Position numbers and translations under genes: made by a program
Notes under the pieces: generated by a model
The model's input: only the letters and a program-made list of their open reading frames with translations
Told to the model about the DNA's origin: nothing
The model's database searches: none
Part shown: piece by piece, positions 37,670-46,568 of the stretch
Layout of the letters: every line of letters starts with the position of its first letter
Position numbering within the stretch: the first letter of the stretch is position 1
DNA from: Gammaproteobacteria bacterium
GTDB taxonomy: Bacteria > Pseudomonadota > Gammaproteobacteria > Steroidobacterales > Woeseiaceae
Assembly (NCBI GenBank): GCA_013151645.1
Contig: JAADHU010000031.1
Span: 1 to 64,000 of the forward strand
DNA: 64,000 bases
Direction of reading: 5' to 3'

Positions 37670-38759
37670 ATGTGAGCTTTTTCGTCTCCAGACTCCGTTT
37701 CGCAGGGCGTTTAAGCATGCGGCAGCAGAGCGATCTCATGGTGACGCGATTATCGTCAACGTCGTCACCGAAAACGGTGTACACGGTTTTGGAGAAATCC
37801 AGGCGCGGCCATACGTCACCGGCGAGAACAATGATGATATTTGGCAGACTCTTGCACCGGGTATCGCGAAACACGTCGTTGGTTGCGTTGTTTCAACCAG
37901 GCAAGAGGTTTATGAGCAACTAGGCGCGAGCGCCGCGTACGAAGAGCGACCCGCGTTGGTCGGCGGCTTCGACATAGCAGTTCTAAATGCGTTGGAACTT
38001 GAGCATGGTCTCGATTGGCCGAAAATTTTCGGGCCCGCAAGACAGAGGAAAGCCGAAAAGTGCCTGACCGTCGGAGAAGACTATTCCGGCGATGACCTCC
38101 GAAACCAGGCCCGCCTCGCCCGCCTGGGTGGGTACGCCGTCGTCAAGTTGAAAATAAGCGGTGTCGAAGATGTCGCGCGTATCGCAGATCTACGACAGTG
38201 GGTCGGCGACGATATCGCGCTACGTCTGGATGCTAACGGACAACTGGTTTTTTCCTCCGCAAGTGAATTGCTGGATCAATGTGCCGGTTACGGTATCGAG
38301 TCGATTGAAGAGCCGCTAAACAAGTCTGCACCGGATCTTGTTCGCGAACTTACCGAACTGTATCGCAAAACCGGCGTAGCGTTGATGGCGGACGAATCGA
38401 TTTGTACCGAGGCTGATTTGGCCCGTTTTGCCGGCAAGGGTGCCTACCAGATCGTAAATATTCGCATTGGCAAATGCGGCGGAATCAGTGGTGCGGCGGC
38501 AGTCCTTAAAGCGGCGCTCAATGCCGGTCTTTCCATTGCGTCGGGGACAATGGTGGGAGAAACCAGCGTGATGTTGCGTGCCAGTCGCAAGATGCTCGCT
38601 TACTGCAACGAGTTGAAATACGTTGAGGGTCTTGATCAATCGAAGAAACTGCTGCAAGCTCAGGCACTTGTAAACGTGGACGGTAATCCGAGCCGTCATT
38701 TCGAATGGCTGGCAGATATCGCAAGAAAATACGTCGTAGGATCGAAAACTGCCGAATAG
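37656..38759 (+). CDS. Enolase-superfamily enzyme (MLE/dipeptide-epimerase/OSBS-like)
   Basis: This protein of 367 residues has the enolase capping domain and TIM barrel. GTG 37656 overlaps the preceding stop and gives the family start (VRIVKCELFRLQTPFR); an upstream TTG 37623 is possible. Catalytic-type residues are the KxK motif (VVKLKIS, Lys164/Lys166), metal ligands Asp192 (RLDANG), Glu218 (IEEPL) and Asp in MADES. The partner position usually read as Lys in NIKxxKxGG is Arg270 here (VNIRIGKCGG), with Lys273 two residues on. Reactions in this subgroup start by proton abstraction next to a carboxylate. The exact substrate is unknown. Confidence 0.82.
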   Translation: MRIVKCELFRLQTPFRRAFKHAAAERSHGDAIIVNVVTENGVHGFGEIQARPYVTGENNDDIWQTLAPGIAKHVVGCVVSTRQEVYEQLGASAAYEERPALVGGFDIAVLNALELEHGLDWPKIFGPARQRKAEKCLTVGEDYSGDDLRNQARLARLGGYAVVKLKISGVEDVARIADLRQWVGDDIALRLDANGQLVFSSASELLDQCAGYGIESIEEPLNKSAPDLVRELTELYRKTGVALMADESICTEADLARFAGKGAYQIVNIRIGKCGGISGAAAVLKAALNAGLSIASGTMVGETSVMLRASRKMLAYCNELKYVEGLDQSKKLLQAQALVNVDGNPSRHFEWLADIARKYVVGSKTAE

Positions 38760-38826
38760 CGCAAGTTTCCAGCGTGAATATCTCGATAAACTAGGCGCGC
38801 CACTAAACCAAGAGAGTGAGAGCACA

Positions 38827-39066
38827 ATGACCGAGAAGTCGAAACAAGAGCAAATTCAAGAATTTATTGGAACATTGAATCCTGCTGCTAAGGATGGCAT
38901 CGATAATGGCGCCAACCTTCTGGAGGAAGAAATCGTGGATAGTGTGGCGATGATGGACCTCATTGTCTGGTTTGAGGAAAACTTCAACATGACGATCGAT
39001 CCTGACGACTTGACACCCGATAATTTCGGGTCAGTCAATGCGATGGTGGCCTACCTGGAGCGCTAA
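38827..39066 (+). CDS. Acyl carrier protein
   Basis: This 79-residue acidic helical protein has the 4'-phosphopantetheine attachment motif EIVDSVAMMDLIVWFE (Ser39). The C-terminal half (LTPDNFGSVNAMVAYLER) matches the third and fourth helices of ACPs. It is flanked by an enolase-like gene 67 bp upstream and an acyl-CoA ligase-like gene 14 bp downstream. A free ACP beside a ligase suggests the intermediate is loaded onto the carrier and processed there. The DS motif is a variant of the usual DSL. Confidence 0.9.
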   Translation: MTEKSKQEQIQEFIGTLNPAAKDGIDNGANLLEEEIVDSVAMMDLIVWFEENFNMTIDPDDLTPDNFGSVNAMVAYLER

Positions 39067-39080
39067 CGCGCCGTTCATCA

Positions 39081-40601
39081 ATGCGTCTTGAAGAAGCACT
39101 AGGCGAAATAGCGGCGGAATGTGCCAGCAAGACGGCGTTGGAAGTTTGTGGCGCTTCGTCAATTAGTTTCGCCGAACTCGTCGATCGTAGCGACGCAGCA
39201 GCATGTTTTTTACGCCAGAGCGGGGTCACACCCGGTAGTCGTGTTGGTATTCTGTCGCGTCACGATCCGGAAGCCGTCGTATTATTCTGGGCGGTGTTCA
39301 AGGTTTCCGCCATCGTGGTTTGGCTGAACGATGACGCGGGTAGCGAGACGCTTTCTACCATTATTGACGATGCCGATCCGATCGTCATATTTGCGCAGTC
39401 AGATCGACATATGGACATGCTACATTCGGTATGTGGCAGCCGTGACGGACTGATGCGGATTTCTGAGATCTCGTCCAGTGCCAAAGCGAATTTCTCAGTC
39501 GATCCAACGGGCGACGAAGCCGGACCCGATGCTGTTGCGGCGATCGTCTATACGTCAGGTAGTAGCGGTAAACCCAAAGGCGTTTGTCTCACTCATAGAA
39601 ATCTATTGACCGTATCGAATGCCGTCATCCAGCATATGCCGATTACGAGCGATGACTCGTACTTGATGGTTGTTCCGATGCACTATGTCCACGGATTGAT
39701 GCAACTATTGGTTCACGCGCTGGCCGGCGCAACCGTTTTTTGTACGAACAGCTTCGCGTTTCCGAGAAAAATCGTTGAACTCCTTCGTTCGACCGGGGTG
39801 ACGGGATTCTCCGGTGTTCCGTTTCACTTCAATTCACTGGTGAGTCGCGGAAACTTTCTGGAAGCGGAGCTGCCTTCGCTAAAATGGTTAACCGTGACGG
39901 GTGGCAAGCTCGCAAATAGCCGGGTGATCGAAATCATGGATAGCTTTCCGAAAGTCGATTTCCATATAGCCTACGGGCAGACGGAATGTGCGCCGAGAGC
40001 GACCGCCCTCGATCCTGGAAAATTGAGAAGCAAACCAGATTCAGTTGGCTCTGCGATTCCGGGAGTGAATATCTTGTTGTTCGGCGATGATGGCCAACCC
40101 GTTTCGGCGGGAGAAGTAGGCGAGGTCGCCGTTGAAGGTGCGAATGTAATGGCGGGATACTGGAGAGATGCGGAAAGCACTGCGAAGGCGCTTGATTCGG
40201 AAGGGCGCTTGTTGACCGGTGACCTGGGTAGATTCGATGAGGATGGCGATCTGTTTCTGGTTGGCAGAAAATCGGAAATGATAAAAGCGGCTGGTGAAAG
40301 GATCATTCCGGAAGAGCTGGAGAAGGTTCTTACTTCGCACAATTTCGTGGACGATGCGGTAGTGGTCGGAGTTACCGATAGTATGTACGGCCAGCGAGTT
40401 GTCGCCCATCTATTGCTTTCTGACCGCTGCGAGAGCATGGACAACAACGAAGTAATTGCGGGTGTTCGAAGCCATTGCCTGGAAGCAGTGCCCTTTGCGC
40501 GTGCACCGCGTGAGTATAATTGCTGGAAAGCGTTTCCGATGAAATCCAATGGCAAGCCGGATCGCCAGGAGATTGTAAGGACGAGTCAGGCTGGTGACTA
40601 G
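39081..40601 (+). CDS. AMP-dependent acyl-CoA/acyl-ACP ligase-like enzyme
   Basis: This 506-residue ANL-family adenylating enzyme activates a carboxylic acid as acyl-AMP and probably passes it to the neighbouring ACP or to CoA. Motifs are YTSGSSGKPKGVCLTH (157-172), the substrate region YGQTECAPRA near 300, the hinge LTGDLGRFDEDG near 380, and the catalytic C-terminal lysine in SNGKPDRQE. It lies 14 bp after the ACP gene. The stop overlaps the GTG of the UbiD-like gene by 8 bp, so they are co-translated. The size is that of aryl/acyl ligases, but substrate type is unresolved. Confidence 0.87.
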   Translation: MRLEEALGEIAAECASKTALEVCGASSISFAELVDRSDAAACFLRQSGVTPGSRVGILSRHDPEAVVLFWAVFKVSAIVVWLNDDAGSETLSTIIDDADPIVIFAQSDRHMDMLHSVCGSRDGLMRISEISSSAKANFSVDPTGDEAGPDAVAAIVYTSGSSGKPKGVCLTHRNLLTVSNAVIQHMPITSDDSYLMVVPMHYVHGLMQLLVHALAGATVFCTNSFAFPRKIVELLRSTGVTGFSGVPFHFNSLVSRGNFLEAELPSLKWLTVTGGKLANSRVIEIMDSFPKVDFHIAYGQTECAPRATALDPGKLRSKPDSVGSAIPGVNILLFGDDGQPVSAGEVGEVAVEGANVMAGYWRDAESTAKALDSEGRLLTGDLGRFDEDGDLFLVGRKSEMIKAAGERIIPEELEKVLTSHNFVDDAVVVGVTDSMYGQRVVAHLLLSDRCESMDNNEVIAGVRSHCLEAVPFARAPREYNCWKAFPMKSNGKPDRQEIVRTSQAGD

Positions 40602-41964
40602 TCAGAAAGGCAGCGAGCTGGACCTTCGTGCATACCTTAACTACGTAAACGAGAAGGGCAAGAGCGCGTATCTCCAGGTTGAAAAGTCTATATCGCCACG
40701 CTGGGAAACGACAGCAGTCGTGAGCGGGCTCGCAAACCGAATGCGCAGTCCTGTTGTATATTTTTCGAACGTCAAAAACAGCACGATGCCGGTCGTATCC
40801 AATGTGTGTTGTTCAATCGAACGAGTCGCGAACAGTGTTGGAAGATCGGGCGAAGAATTGAACCGGAATTTTTCGGATTCGATGGAAAACCTCGTTTTGC
40901 CTGAAATTATTCACCGCCAGAGTGCGCCTGTTCGGGAAATTACTGTTGATGCCGAAGATTTGTCGCTCGGTAGTTTTCCCCAGTTTTACTATACGGCGAC
41001 GCAATCGCATCCGTACATAACGGCCGCATTGATAGTTGCGCGCGATCCCGATTCCGGCGCGCACAATATTAGTTTTCATCGGCTGATGATCTGTAGTGAC
41101 AATTCAGTGGCTATTTTTATGACACCCGATGGCCATCTGGATCAAATTTGGCGGAAGAATGTCGCTCAGGGTCGGGCAACACCGTTGTCAGCGGTCATCG
41201 GTGTGCACCCGCTCTGGAGCTACGCGAGTCTTGTTTGCGGCGCCCTGGACCATGATGACTATTCAGTCCTGGGTGCGGTACTTGGTGAAGCGATTCAACT
41301 TACGCACGGTACAATTGATGAGCAGCTTCTGGTGCCTGCGCGAGCAGAAATAGTATTGGAAGGACAGATCGAACCTTCAATGAGTCACGATGAAGGGCCA
41401 TTCGGCGAGTTTCTCGGCTATGTTGCCAGTCGGGAGTCAAGACCGGTCATTCATTTTCAATCGATGAGTACCCGGAAGAGTCCGATCTATCAGGATGTGG
41501 TCGCTGGTGGAATAGAGCATCTGACGATGTCGAGCATCGCATTGCGTGCTCGGCTTCATCGGAACTACTTTTCCGCCAATGCCGCCATCACGGATTTTCT
41601 GTTACCAGCCGCGCTTACGTTGTTTCTTGCGATCGACGAGACGCGACAACCGGATTTCGATGCCGGGCGTCTGATGAAAAAACTATTGGATGAGGAGCGC
41701 TATCTGAAGCAAGTGGTGTGTTTCGATTCCGGTGTTGACTTGCGAAAGCAATCCAGCGTCCAGTCCGCGATGGCGTGCCATGTTCAGCCTGATCGGGATA
41801 TCCGGATAATCGGAGACTACACGGGCAATGGTATTGATCCATCGGAAGTTGACGGCAAGACTGCAAAAATGGCGATTGACGCGCGAATCAAGACCGAAAT
41901 CGTGAGGAATGAGTTACCCGAGGAGTTTCTTTCCCGGTTCGATCTTTCGGTATGGACTGGTTAA
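40594..41964 (+). CDS. UbiD-family prenylated-FMN decarboxylase
   Basis: This 456-residue protein matches UbiD/Fdc-type decarboxylases, which use prenylated FMN to decarboxylate aromatic or alpha,beta-unsaturated acids. Visible blocks are HRLMICSDNSVAIFMTPDGH, IWRKNVAQGRATPLSAVIG and the active-site strand SHDEGPFGEFLGYVAS, where the acidic residues are expected to be catalytic. It starts with GTG inside the ligase gene. The cofactor is made by a UbiX-type prenyltransferase, which is not in the window and must come from elsewhere. It is the last gene of the forward run and lies convergent to the SDR gene, 21 bp apart. Confidence 0.87.
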   Translation: MTSQKGSELDLRAYLNYVNEKGKSAYLQVEKSISPRWETTAVVSGLANRMRSPVVYFSNVKNSTMPVVSNVCCSIERVANSVGRSGEELNRNFSDSMENLVLPEIIHRQSAPVREITVDAEDLSLGSFPQFYYTATQSHPYITAALIVARDPDSGAHNISFHRLMICSDNSVAIFMTPDGHLDQIWRKNVAQGRATPLSAVIGVHPLWSYASLVCGALDHDDYSVLGAVLGEAIQLTHGTIDEQLLVPARAEIVLEGQIEPSMSHDEGPFGEFLGYVASRESRPVIHFQSMSTRKSPIYQDVVAGGIEHLTMSSIALRARLHRNYFSANAAITDFLLPAALTLFLAIDETRQPDFDAGRLMKKLLDEERYLKQVVCFDSGVDLRKQSSVQSAMACHVQPDRDIRIIGDYTGNGIDPSEVDGKTAKMAIDARIKTEIVRNELPEEFLSRFDLSVWTG

Positions 41965-41985
41965 GCCGACCGAGTCGGTGGTACA

Positions 41986-42762
41986 TCAGCGTGCTGTTCT
42001 TCCGCCATCGACGTTTAGCATTTGACCCGTGATAGAGTGGCTTTCCTCGGCCGCCAGATAACAAACGAGAGATGCGACGTCTTCCGGCGTCACCAGTGAT
42101 CGAGTCGGAGTATCTTTTATCAAGTCCTGCTCATGCTGTTCCAGGCTGACGCCTTTGATCTTTGCTCGAGCCTGCTGAGTCTGATGGAACAGTTTGGTTC
42201 GTACGTAACCGGGTTGCACGGCATTGACCGTAACCCCGGTCCCTGCGACTTCTAGCGCGAGCGACCGAACGAATGCCGCCACACCCGCTTTTGACGCAGC
42301 ATAAATAGCGTTGAACGGTGCACCGACTTCGGCAGAAATTGATCCGATATGCACGATACGTCCGGAGCGCTGTCGAATCATTGGCCGTAGTGCAGCCTGG
42401 CTGATGATGAATGAACCGAGAGTATTCGTATTGAGCACCTTTTGCCATTCGGCAACCTTGCCCAATAATACCGGTGCTATATAGCTGATTCCGGCACAGT
42501 TCACCAGGCAGTCAAGCCGTCCATGGTTAGCCACGATGTCGGTAACGGCGGCTCGACAGCTGCTCTGGTCAGTGACGTTGAGCACGGCCGTCCCCAGAGA
42601 ACCACCGGTTTCCGCCAGTACGCCGCGCGCACTTTCTACTCTCTCCTTCGTCATACCCGAGACAATGACTGTGGCACCGCTTTCAAGCATTTGTCGACAT
42701 ATCGCGAGACCAATGTCTCCGCAGCCCCCTACAACGAGGCAAACTCGATTTTCTAACCCCAT
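41986..42762 (-). CDS. Short-chain dehydrogenase/reductase
   Basis: This 258-residue Rossmann oxidoreductase has a cofactor loop (VVGGCGDIGLAI, residues 10-21), a variant of TGxxxGIG. It also has NCAGISY near 88 and the catalytic Tyr-Lys pair in IYAASKAG near 155. The C-terminus is VDGGRTAR. The absence of an acidic residue right after the loop leaves NAD versus NADP open. It is the last gene of the minus-strand run; its start overlaps the flavoprotein stop by 10 bp. It probably reduces a carbonyl or oxidises an alcohol of the pathway intermediate. Confidence 0.9.
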   Translation of the reverse strand: MGLENRVCLVVGGCGDIGLAICRQMLESGATVIVSGMTKERVESARGVLAETGGSLGTAVLNVTDQSSCRAAVTDIVANHGRLDCLVNCAGISYIAPVLLGKVAEWQKVLNTNTLGSFIISQAALRPMIRQRSGRIVHIGSISAEVGAPFNAIYAASKAGVAAFVRSLALEVAGTGVTVNAVQPGYVRTKLFHQTQQARAKIKGVSLEQHEQDLIKDTPTRSLVTPEDVASLVCYLAAEESHSITGQMLNVDGGRTAR

Positions 42763-44474
42763 GGGCTAATCCGGATATCACCGGGTCGATCAAGCCACCC
42801 GTTCTCTTCGTTTATCCAATGCTTTCTCAAGCTGATTTCGTTTTTCTTGTGTGTCGCGAAAATATTGGTTAGCCATTTACCGTCATCACGGTCAGGGTAA
42901 TCACTGCGATAGTGCGAGCCGCGGCTTTCCTTGCGCATATCAGCCGCTTCGATAATAACTTCGGCTACATCAAGAAGGTTGCGTTGTTCGTACGCGAGCG
43001 CGATATCGAACGGGTTACCAATCCCCAGTTCGTTCTTCAGTCGCTGCCGATCACGTTGCACGTATTTTCTGGCCTCCGAAAGACTTGCGGCATCTTTTTC
43101 GACGGTCAGCAATTGCCACATTTTCCGCTGAAGTTCTCGTCGCATTACGTCAATGCCCAGCGCGCCTTTGCTCGACTTGAATCCCCGCAGTACGTCGAAC
43201 ATCGCACCGGCGTCGTCGTCCGCTATCGGGCCAGGACTGCCTTGATTGCAGAGATCACCGGCATGCCGACCGGCACGCCAGCCAAATACTTGTGATCCAC
43301 CTAACATCGTGCCGCCAAGACGATCAGCGCCCTGCCACCCCGAGGTTTCACCTATCGCGTAGAAGCCGCGAACGCCGGATTGGGCGTTCTGGTCGATGCG
43401 TATGCCGCCGTTGCTTGTGTGGTGATGAATCTGCACCTGAATCATGTCATTTTTGATGTCCATGCCTCGCGCCAGCATGAATTCTTCAAAGAGTTCCGGC
43501 TCGAAGCCGCGTTTCGCGTGCGATAGATCAAGATAGATCGCATCAAACTCTGTTCCTCGACCCGCGATGACCTCTGCCTTGATGGCTCGATCGAGATTCA
43601 GAGCGGCGTCGCGACAACTAACGGGCCAATGAGCCGCTTTCAGACGGCAGCCCTCTGCCATCGATTCTGCATCCTGGAAGTAATTCTTAAGGAATGCTTC
43701 ACCGTGGACGTTGAGTAACCTGTACGGATCTTCCATTTCGTAAAGCATCACCATCGTCTGCTGCGGCCAGGTGGTAGCCAGTCCCTGCTGCATAAACTCC
43801 ATGTTGAACAATTCAGCACCGGCACGCATTGCCATAGCGTAACCGTCACCGGTGTTGCCAGAAGGGTTAAAACTGTACTGGAATAGCTGCCCGACGCCGC
43901 CGGTGGCCATGATCACCGCACCGGCTTCGACAACAAACGGTTCTCCGTGATCGTCTACGCCGACGGCGCCGACACATCGATCGCCGTCTACGACGAGGTC
44001 CGTCAAGTTGGCTTGTTCCAAAACCTGCGTGTTCGTTTGTTCAATAATCGCTTTCTGAATTTCAACAATTCGGTTCGTTTTCCCCTCACTCGCGCGCCCT
44101 TCCATTGTCGCAAGCATCTTGCTTTGGAACTCCATTCCCATCGTTTGCAGACGCTTGAGAGCATCGGAAACCTCATCGACGAATATCTTACAGAGATCCG
44201 GATCGGCCATGCCGAGCCCCGCCTGGATCATGTCAGCCAACACGGCATCGGGTGGGTTAAAAAAACTGCCTTTTGGACCGACTGTCCGTATCGTCCAAAA
44301 ATCACCGATCGGATTGGAAGTCGCTCCGGCGCCACGAACGCCCGGTACACCGAACTTTCCTTTTACGGCAAGCATTGTTCTGGCGCCGGTTTCATGCGCA
44401 GCGATAGTCGCAGCAGTCGCAGCGCCACCACCACCGACTACCAGCACATCCGTGTTATACCTTCGGATCTCCAT
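42753..44474 (-). CDS. FAD-dependent oxidoreductase, FrdA/SdhA/NadB-like
   Basis: This 573-residue flavoprotein is of the fumarate reductase/succinate dehydrogenase flavoprotein type. The FAD-binding GGGGAATAATIAA loop is near residue 15. The middle contains IMATGGVGQLF and QIHHHTSNGGI near 350, matching the conserved His/Thr active-site part. The C-terminal domain has ADMRKESRGSHYRSDYPDRDD, typical of the SdhA helical domain. The iron-sulfur and membrane subunits expected for a respiratory complex are absent, so a soluble dehydrogenase or desaturase role is more likely. The gene is 3 bp after the methyltransferase stop. Confidence 0.85.
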   Translation of the reverse strand: MEIRRYNTDVLVVGGGGAATAATIAAHETGARTMLAVKGKFGVPGVRGAGATSNPIGDFWTIRTVGPKGSFFNPPDAVLADMIQAGLGMADPDLCKIFVDEVSDALKRLQTMGMEFQSKMLATMEGRASEGKTNRIVEIQKAIIEQTNTQVLEQANLTDLVVDGDRCVGAVGVDDHGEPFVVEAGAVIMATGGVGQLFQYSFNPSGNTGDGYAMAMRAGAELFNMEFMQQGLATTWPQQTMVMLYEMEDPYRLLNVHGEAFLKNYFQDAESMAEGCRLKAAHWPVSCRDAALNLDRAIKAEVIAGRGTEFDAIYLDLSHAKRGFEPELFEEFMLARGMDIKNDMIQVQIHHHTSNGGIRIDQNAQSGVRGFYAIGETSGWQGADRLGGTMLGGSQVFGWRAGRHAGDLCNQGSPGPIADDDAGAMFDVLRGFKSSKGALGIDVMRRELQRKMWQLLTVEKDAASLSEARKYVQRDRQRLKNELGIGNPFDIALAYEQRNLLDVAEVIIEAADMRKESRGSHYRSDYPDRDDGKWLTNIFATHKKNEISLRKHWINEENGWLDRPGDIRISPWG

Positions 44475-44477
44475 AGT

Positions 44478-45647
44478 CTATTTAACCGCCGTAACAATAG
44501 CGGCATATTGATCCGGAAACCCTTCTTCGAGTTTATCGAGGTCCGGACAGAACTCAGCCTCACGGAAACCGGCGAGCTTGAGGACGCGTATCCAGTTGTC
44601 CGGAGATAAGTAGCAATGCATCGGCCGGTAATCCGGATTGCGAATAGCGGCAGTTCGGTGATAAATGGACAAATTCAGAGTCAGCTCCCTCGGTGCCATA
44701 TCGGTCGGTGTGAGGCGAATGCGCTCGGAAAACAGTACTCTGCCACCGGGTCTCAAAGTGTCCCTGGCGCTTTTCAAGAAGGCGACGATATCCTTCGCAA
44801 CGTGTGCGGCATTAACCGCATAGATCAGGTCAACGCTTTCTTTTTCAATTTTTTGTTGCTGAAGAGGGATATTCAGGTCGGCAAATCGCCAGTCCGTATT
44901 GACGTCCGGATAGGCCTTGCGAATTTCCTGTCGTGTCGACATGATGAACTTCTGACTGATATCAGTGAAAGTATATTTATGAATACGATCGAGTTCATTT
45001 TTCGCGCCAAGATGTCGAAATAAATTTCGGATACCACTTCCGGTCCCACCACCGATTTCCAGTATATCGCCGGCATCGAACATCCCGTCGATCGCGACCG
45101 CACCCATCACGCCATGTACGTTCTGTAACGGATCTATATTGGTTGCACGGAACCACAGATCTTCCCATTCAGGCTCGCGACCGGACAGGATTCGATCAAG
45201 AAAGTCAGGATCGTCTTTGAGAGCGTATTCGAAATGGTCATCGCCAAACTGAAGAAATTCCAGTGTCGTCAAATATTCCTCGCCAAGCTCTGACACTTTC
45301 TCTCGAATTTGTTCGAGACTGCCGGCATGATTTGGAACGTTGTTGACGTGATGATATTTGACAGCATTGCCTACGAGCGTTCTCGCGACAAAGGCATAGC
45401 GCGAAGACAATCTTTCAAGCACCGCATCCAGGGTGATGTGTGCGCTCTCTACGTAGCCGAGTTTCCCCGAAAGTTCTTGCGGACTTGTTGGCGCGCGGAG
45501 GTGGTTCTTAAAACCGAGTCGGCTATAAATAGCAAGGAGATGGGCATTTAATGCCTGCTGTAATAGTGCGGAGGCTTTGACAATATCCTCGGCAAACAGC
45601 ACATCCCGGCACCATTGTGTATAGGCTTTACGCATGTCGTCCTGCAT
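44478..45647 (-). CDS. Class I SAM-dependent methyltransferase with N-terminal extension
   Basis: This 389-residue protein carries the class I SAM motif ILEIGGGTGSG at 195-205, followed by FTDIS and LNIPLQ, and the post-motif segment DLIYAVNAAHVAKD. About 150 residues before the fold are helical and probably bind acceptor or lid. This resembles stand-alone methyltransferase domains of polyketide/nonribosomal pathways. The start ATG has a GGAGAAA ribosome site 7 bp upstream. It is the second gene of the minus-strand run. Acceptor (O, N or C) cannot be read. Confidence 0.83.
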   Translation of the reverse strand: MQDDMRKAYTQWCRDVLFAEDIVKASALLQQALNAHLLAIYSRLGFKNHLRAPTSPQELSGKLGYVESAHITLDAVLERLSSRYAFVARTLVGNAVKYHHVNNVPNHAGSLEQIREKVSELGEEYLTTLEFLQFGDDHFEYALKDDPDFLDRILSGREPEWEDLWFRATNIDPLQNVHGVMGAVAIDGMFDAGDILEIGGGTGSGIRNLFRHLGAKNELDRIHKYTFTDISQKFIMSTRQEIRKAYPDVNTDWRFADLNIPLQQQKIEKESVDLIYAVNAAHVAKDIVAFLKSARDTLRPGGRVLFSERIRLTPTDMAPRELTLNLSIYHRTAAIRNPDYRPMHCYLSPDNWIRVLKLAGFREAEFCPDLDKLEEGFPDQYAAIVTAVK

Positions 45648-45725
45648 AGAAATTTCTCCACCGATTGCATGTGTCCGCGTTGGGATGATCCCTTTACGCG
45701 ACGAAAAACGATGCCAACTGCGTCA

Positions 45726-46496
45726 CTATTCGCCATGATTACCGGAATAAATCAGCCATTCCAGCATCGCTTGAGCTGTCCTTTCAGGATCGTCAAATTG
45801 TAACCCGTGTTCTCCGCTAATTGTGATTTTTCGCTTCAGCGCCGCCTTCGAGATCTCGAAGGCTTTTTCGTGTTTTGCAATGTCGGCCAAACGATCGTCG
45901 CTGGCCAGCACCATAAGACTTGGTATTCTCAATCGGACCCAGCGTGGTGCGAGCATAGTTGTCATTTTGATCATTACGGCGTTGAATCGCGGTGAAACCG
46001 CCGTCGTACGAAGGCGGTCTGGCACGATGTAATTCTCATACGCAGGACCACTCGTAAACCGGTCTATCGGTACCAGCGGTTTTTCCGTCGGTTCAGACGA
46101 TTCGCCCGCAACGATGTCGGCATTCGCGATGTCGCTTGCGGGAAATACTGATGGAGCGATCATGATCAATGATCGAAAAGCGTCCGGGTATTTCTCAATA
46201 CAGCAGATCGCATAGGTTGCTCCCCAGCAAAATCCAGCGATATGAACAGGCGTTCCGGCACGGGCGTACTTGAGGCGAATTGCAGCGACATCCTCGATCA
46301 AGGAGTGAGCATCTTCAGCATCGCCGGGGGATTCGGTGTTGAGGCCCACGCCGCGTCGATCCGGGCAGATTACCTCTATGTTGTTCTTCGCCAGTCGTTC
46401 GGCAATCGGCTTCAGCCAGTCTGAATGACTGACAACGCCATGCAGTAAAATCACCTGAGCATTTGTCTGTGCAGGACGCCACCATCGTACGGCCAC
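45726..46496 (-). CDS. Alpha/beta hydrolase with Cys nucleophile motif (start uncertain)
   Basis: This is an alpha/beta-hydrolase of 256 residues from the GTG at 46496. The nucleophile elbow reads AGFCWGA (Cys90), like the GxCxG elbow of dienelactone hydrolases. The acid (VLASDDRLAD) and His (GEHGLQFD) positions follow. The reading frame stays open upstream to 46568, and the extra 24 codons read like the family N-terminus (FTAGTETIRAFDGYPVA). That stretch holds no ATG, GTG or TTG, only a CTG at 46547. The true start may be non-standard, or the 5' part may be damaged. It is the first gene of the minus-strand run, 78 bp before the methyltransferase. Confidence 0.75.
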   Translation of the reverse strand: MAVRWWRPAQTNAQVILLHGVVSHSDWLKPIAERLAKNNIEVICPDRRGVGLNTESPGDAEDAHSLIEDVAAIRLKYARAGTPVHIAGFCWGATYAICCIEKYPDAFRSLIMIAPSVFPASDIANADIVAGESSEPTEKPLVPIDRFTSGPAYENYIVPDRLRTTAVSPRFNAVMIKMTTMLAPRWVRLRIPSLMVLASDDRLADIAKHEKAFEISKAALKRKITISGEHGLQFDDPERTAQAMLEWLIYSGNHGE

Positions 46497-46568
46497 AGGG
46501 TAACCGTCAAATGCACGAATAGTCTCTGTTCCGGCGGTGAACGTCAGTGTATTGCCCGTTAAACGTTG

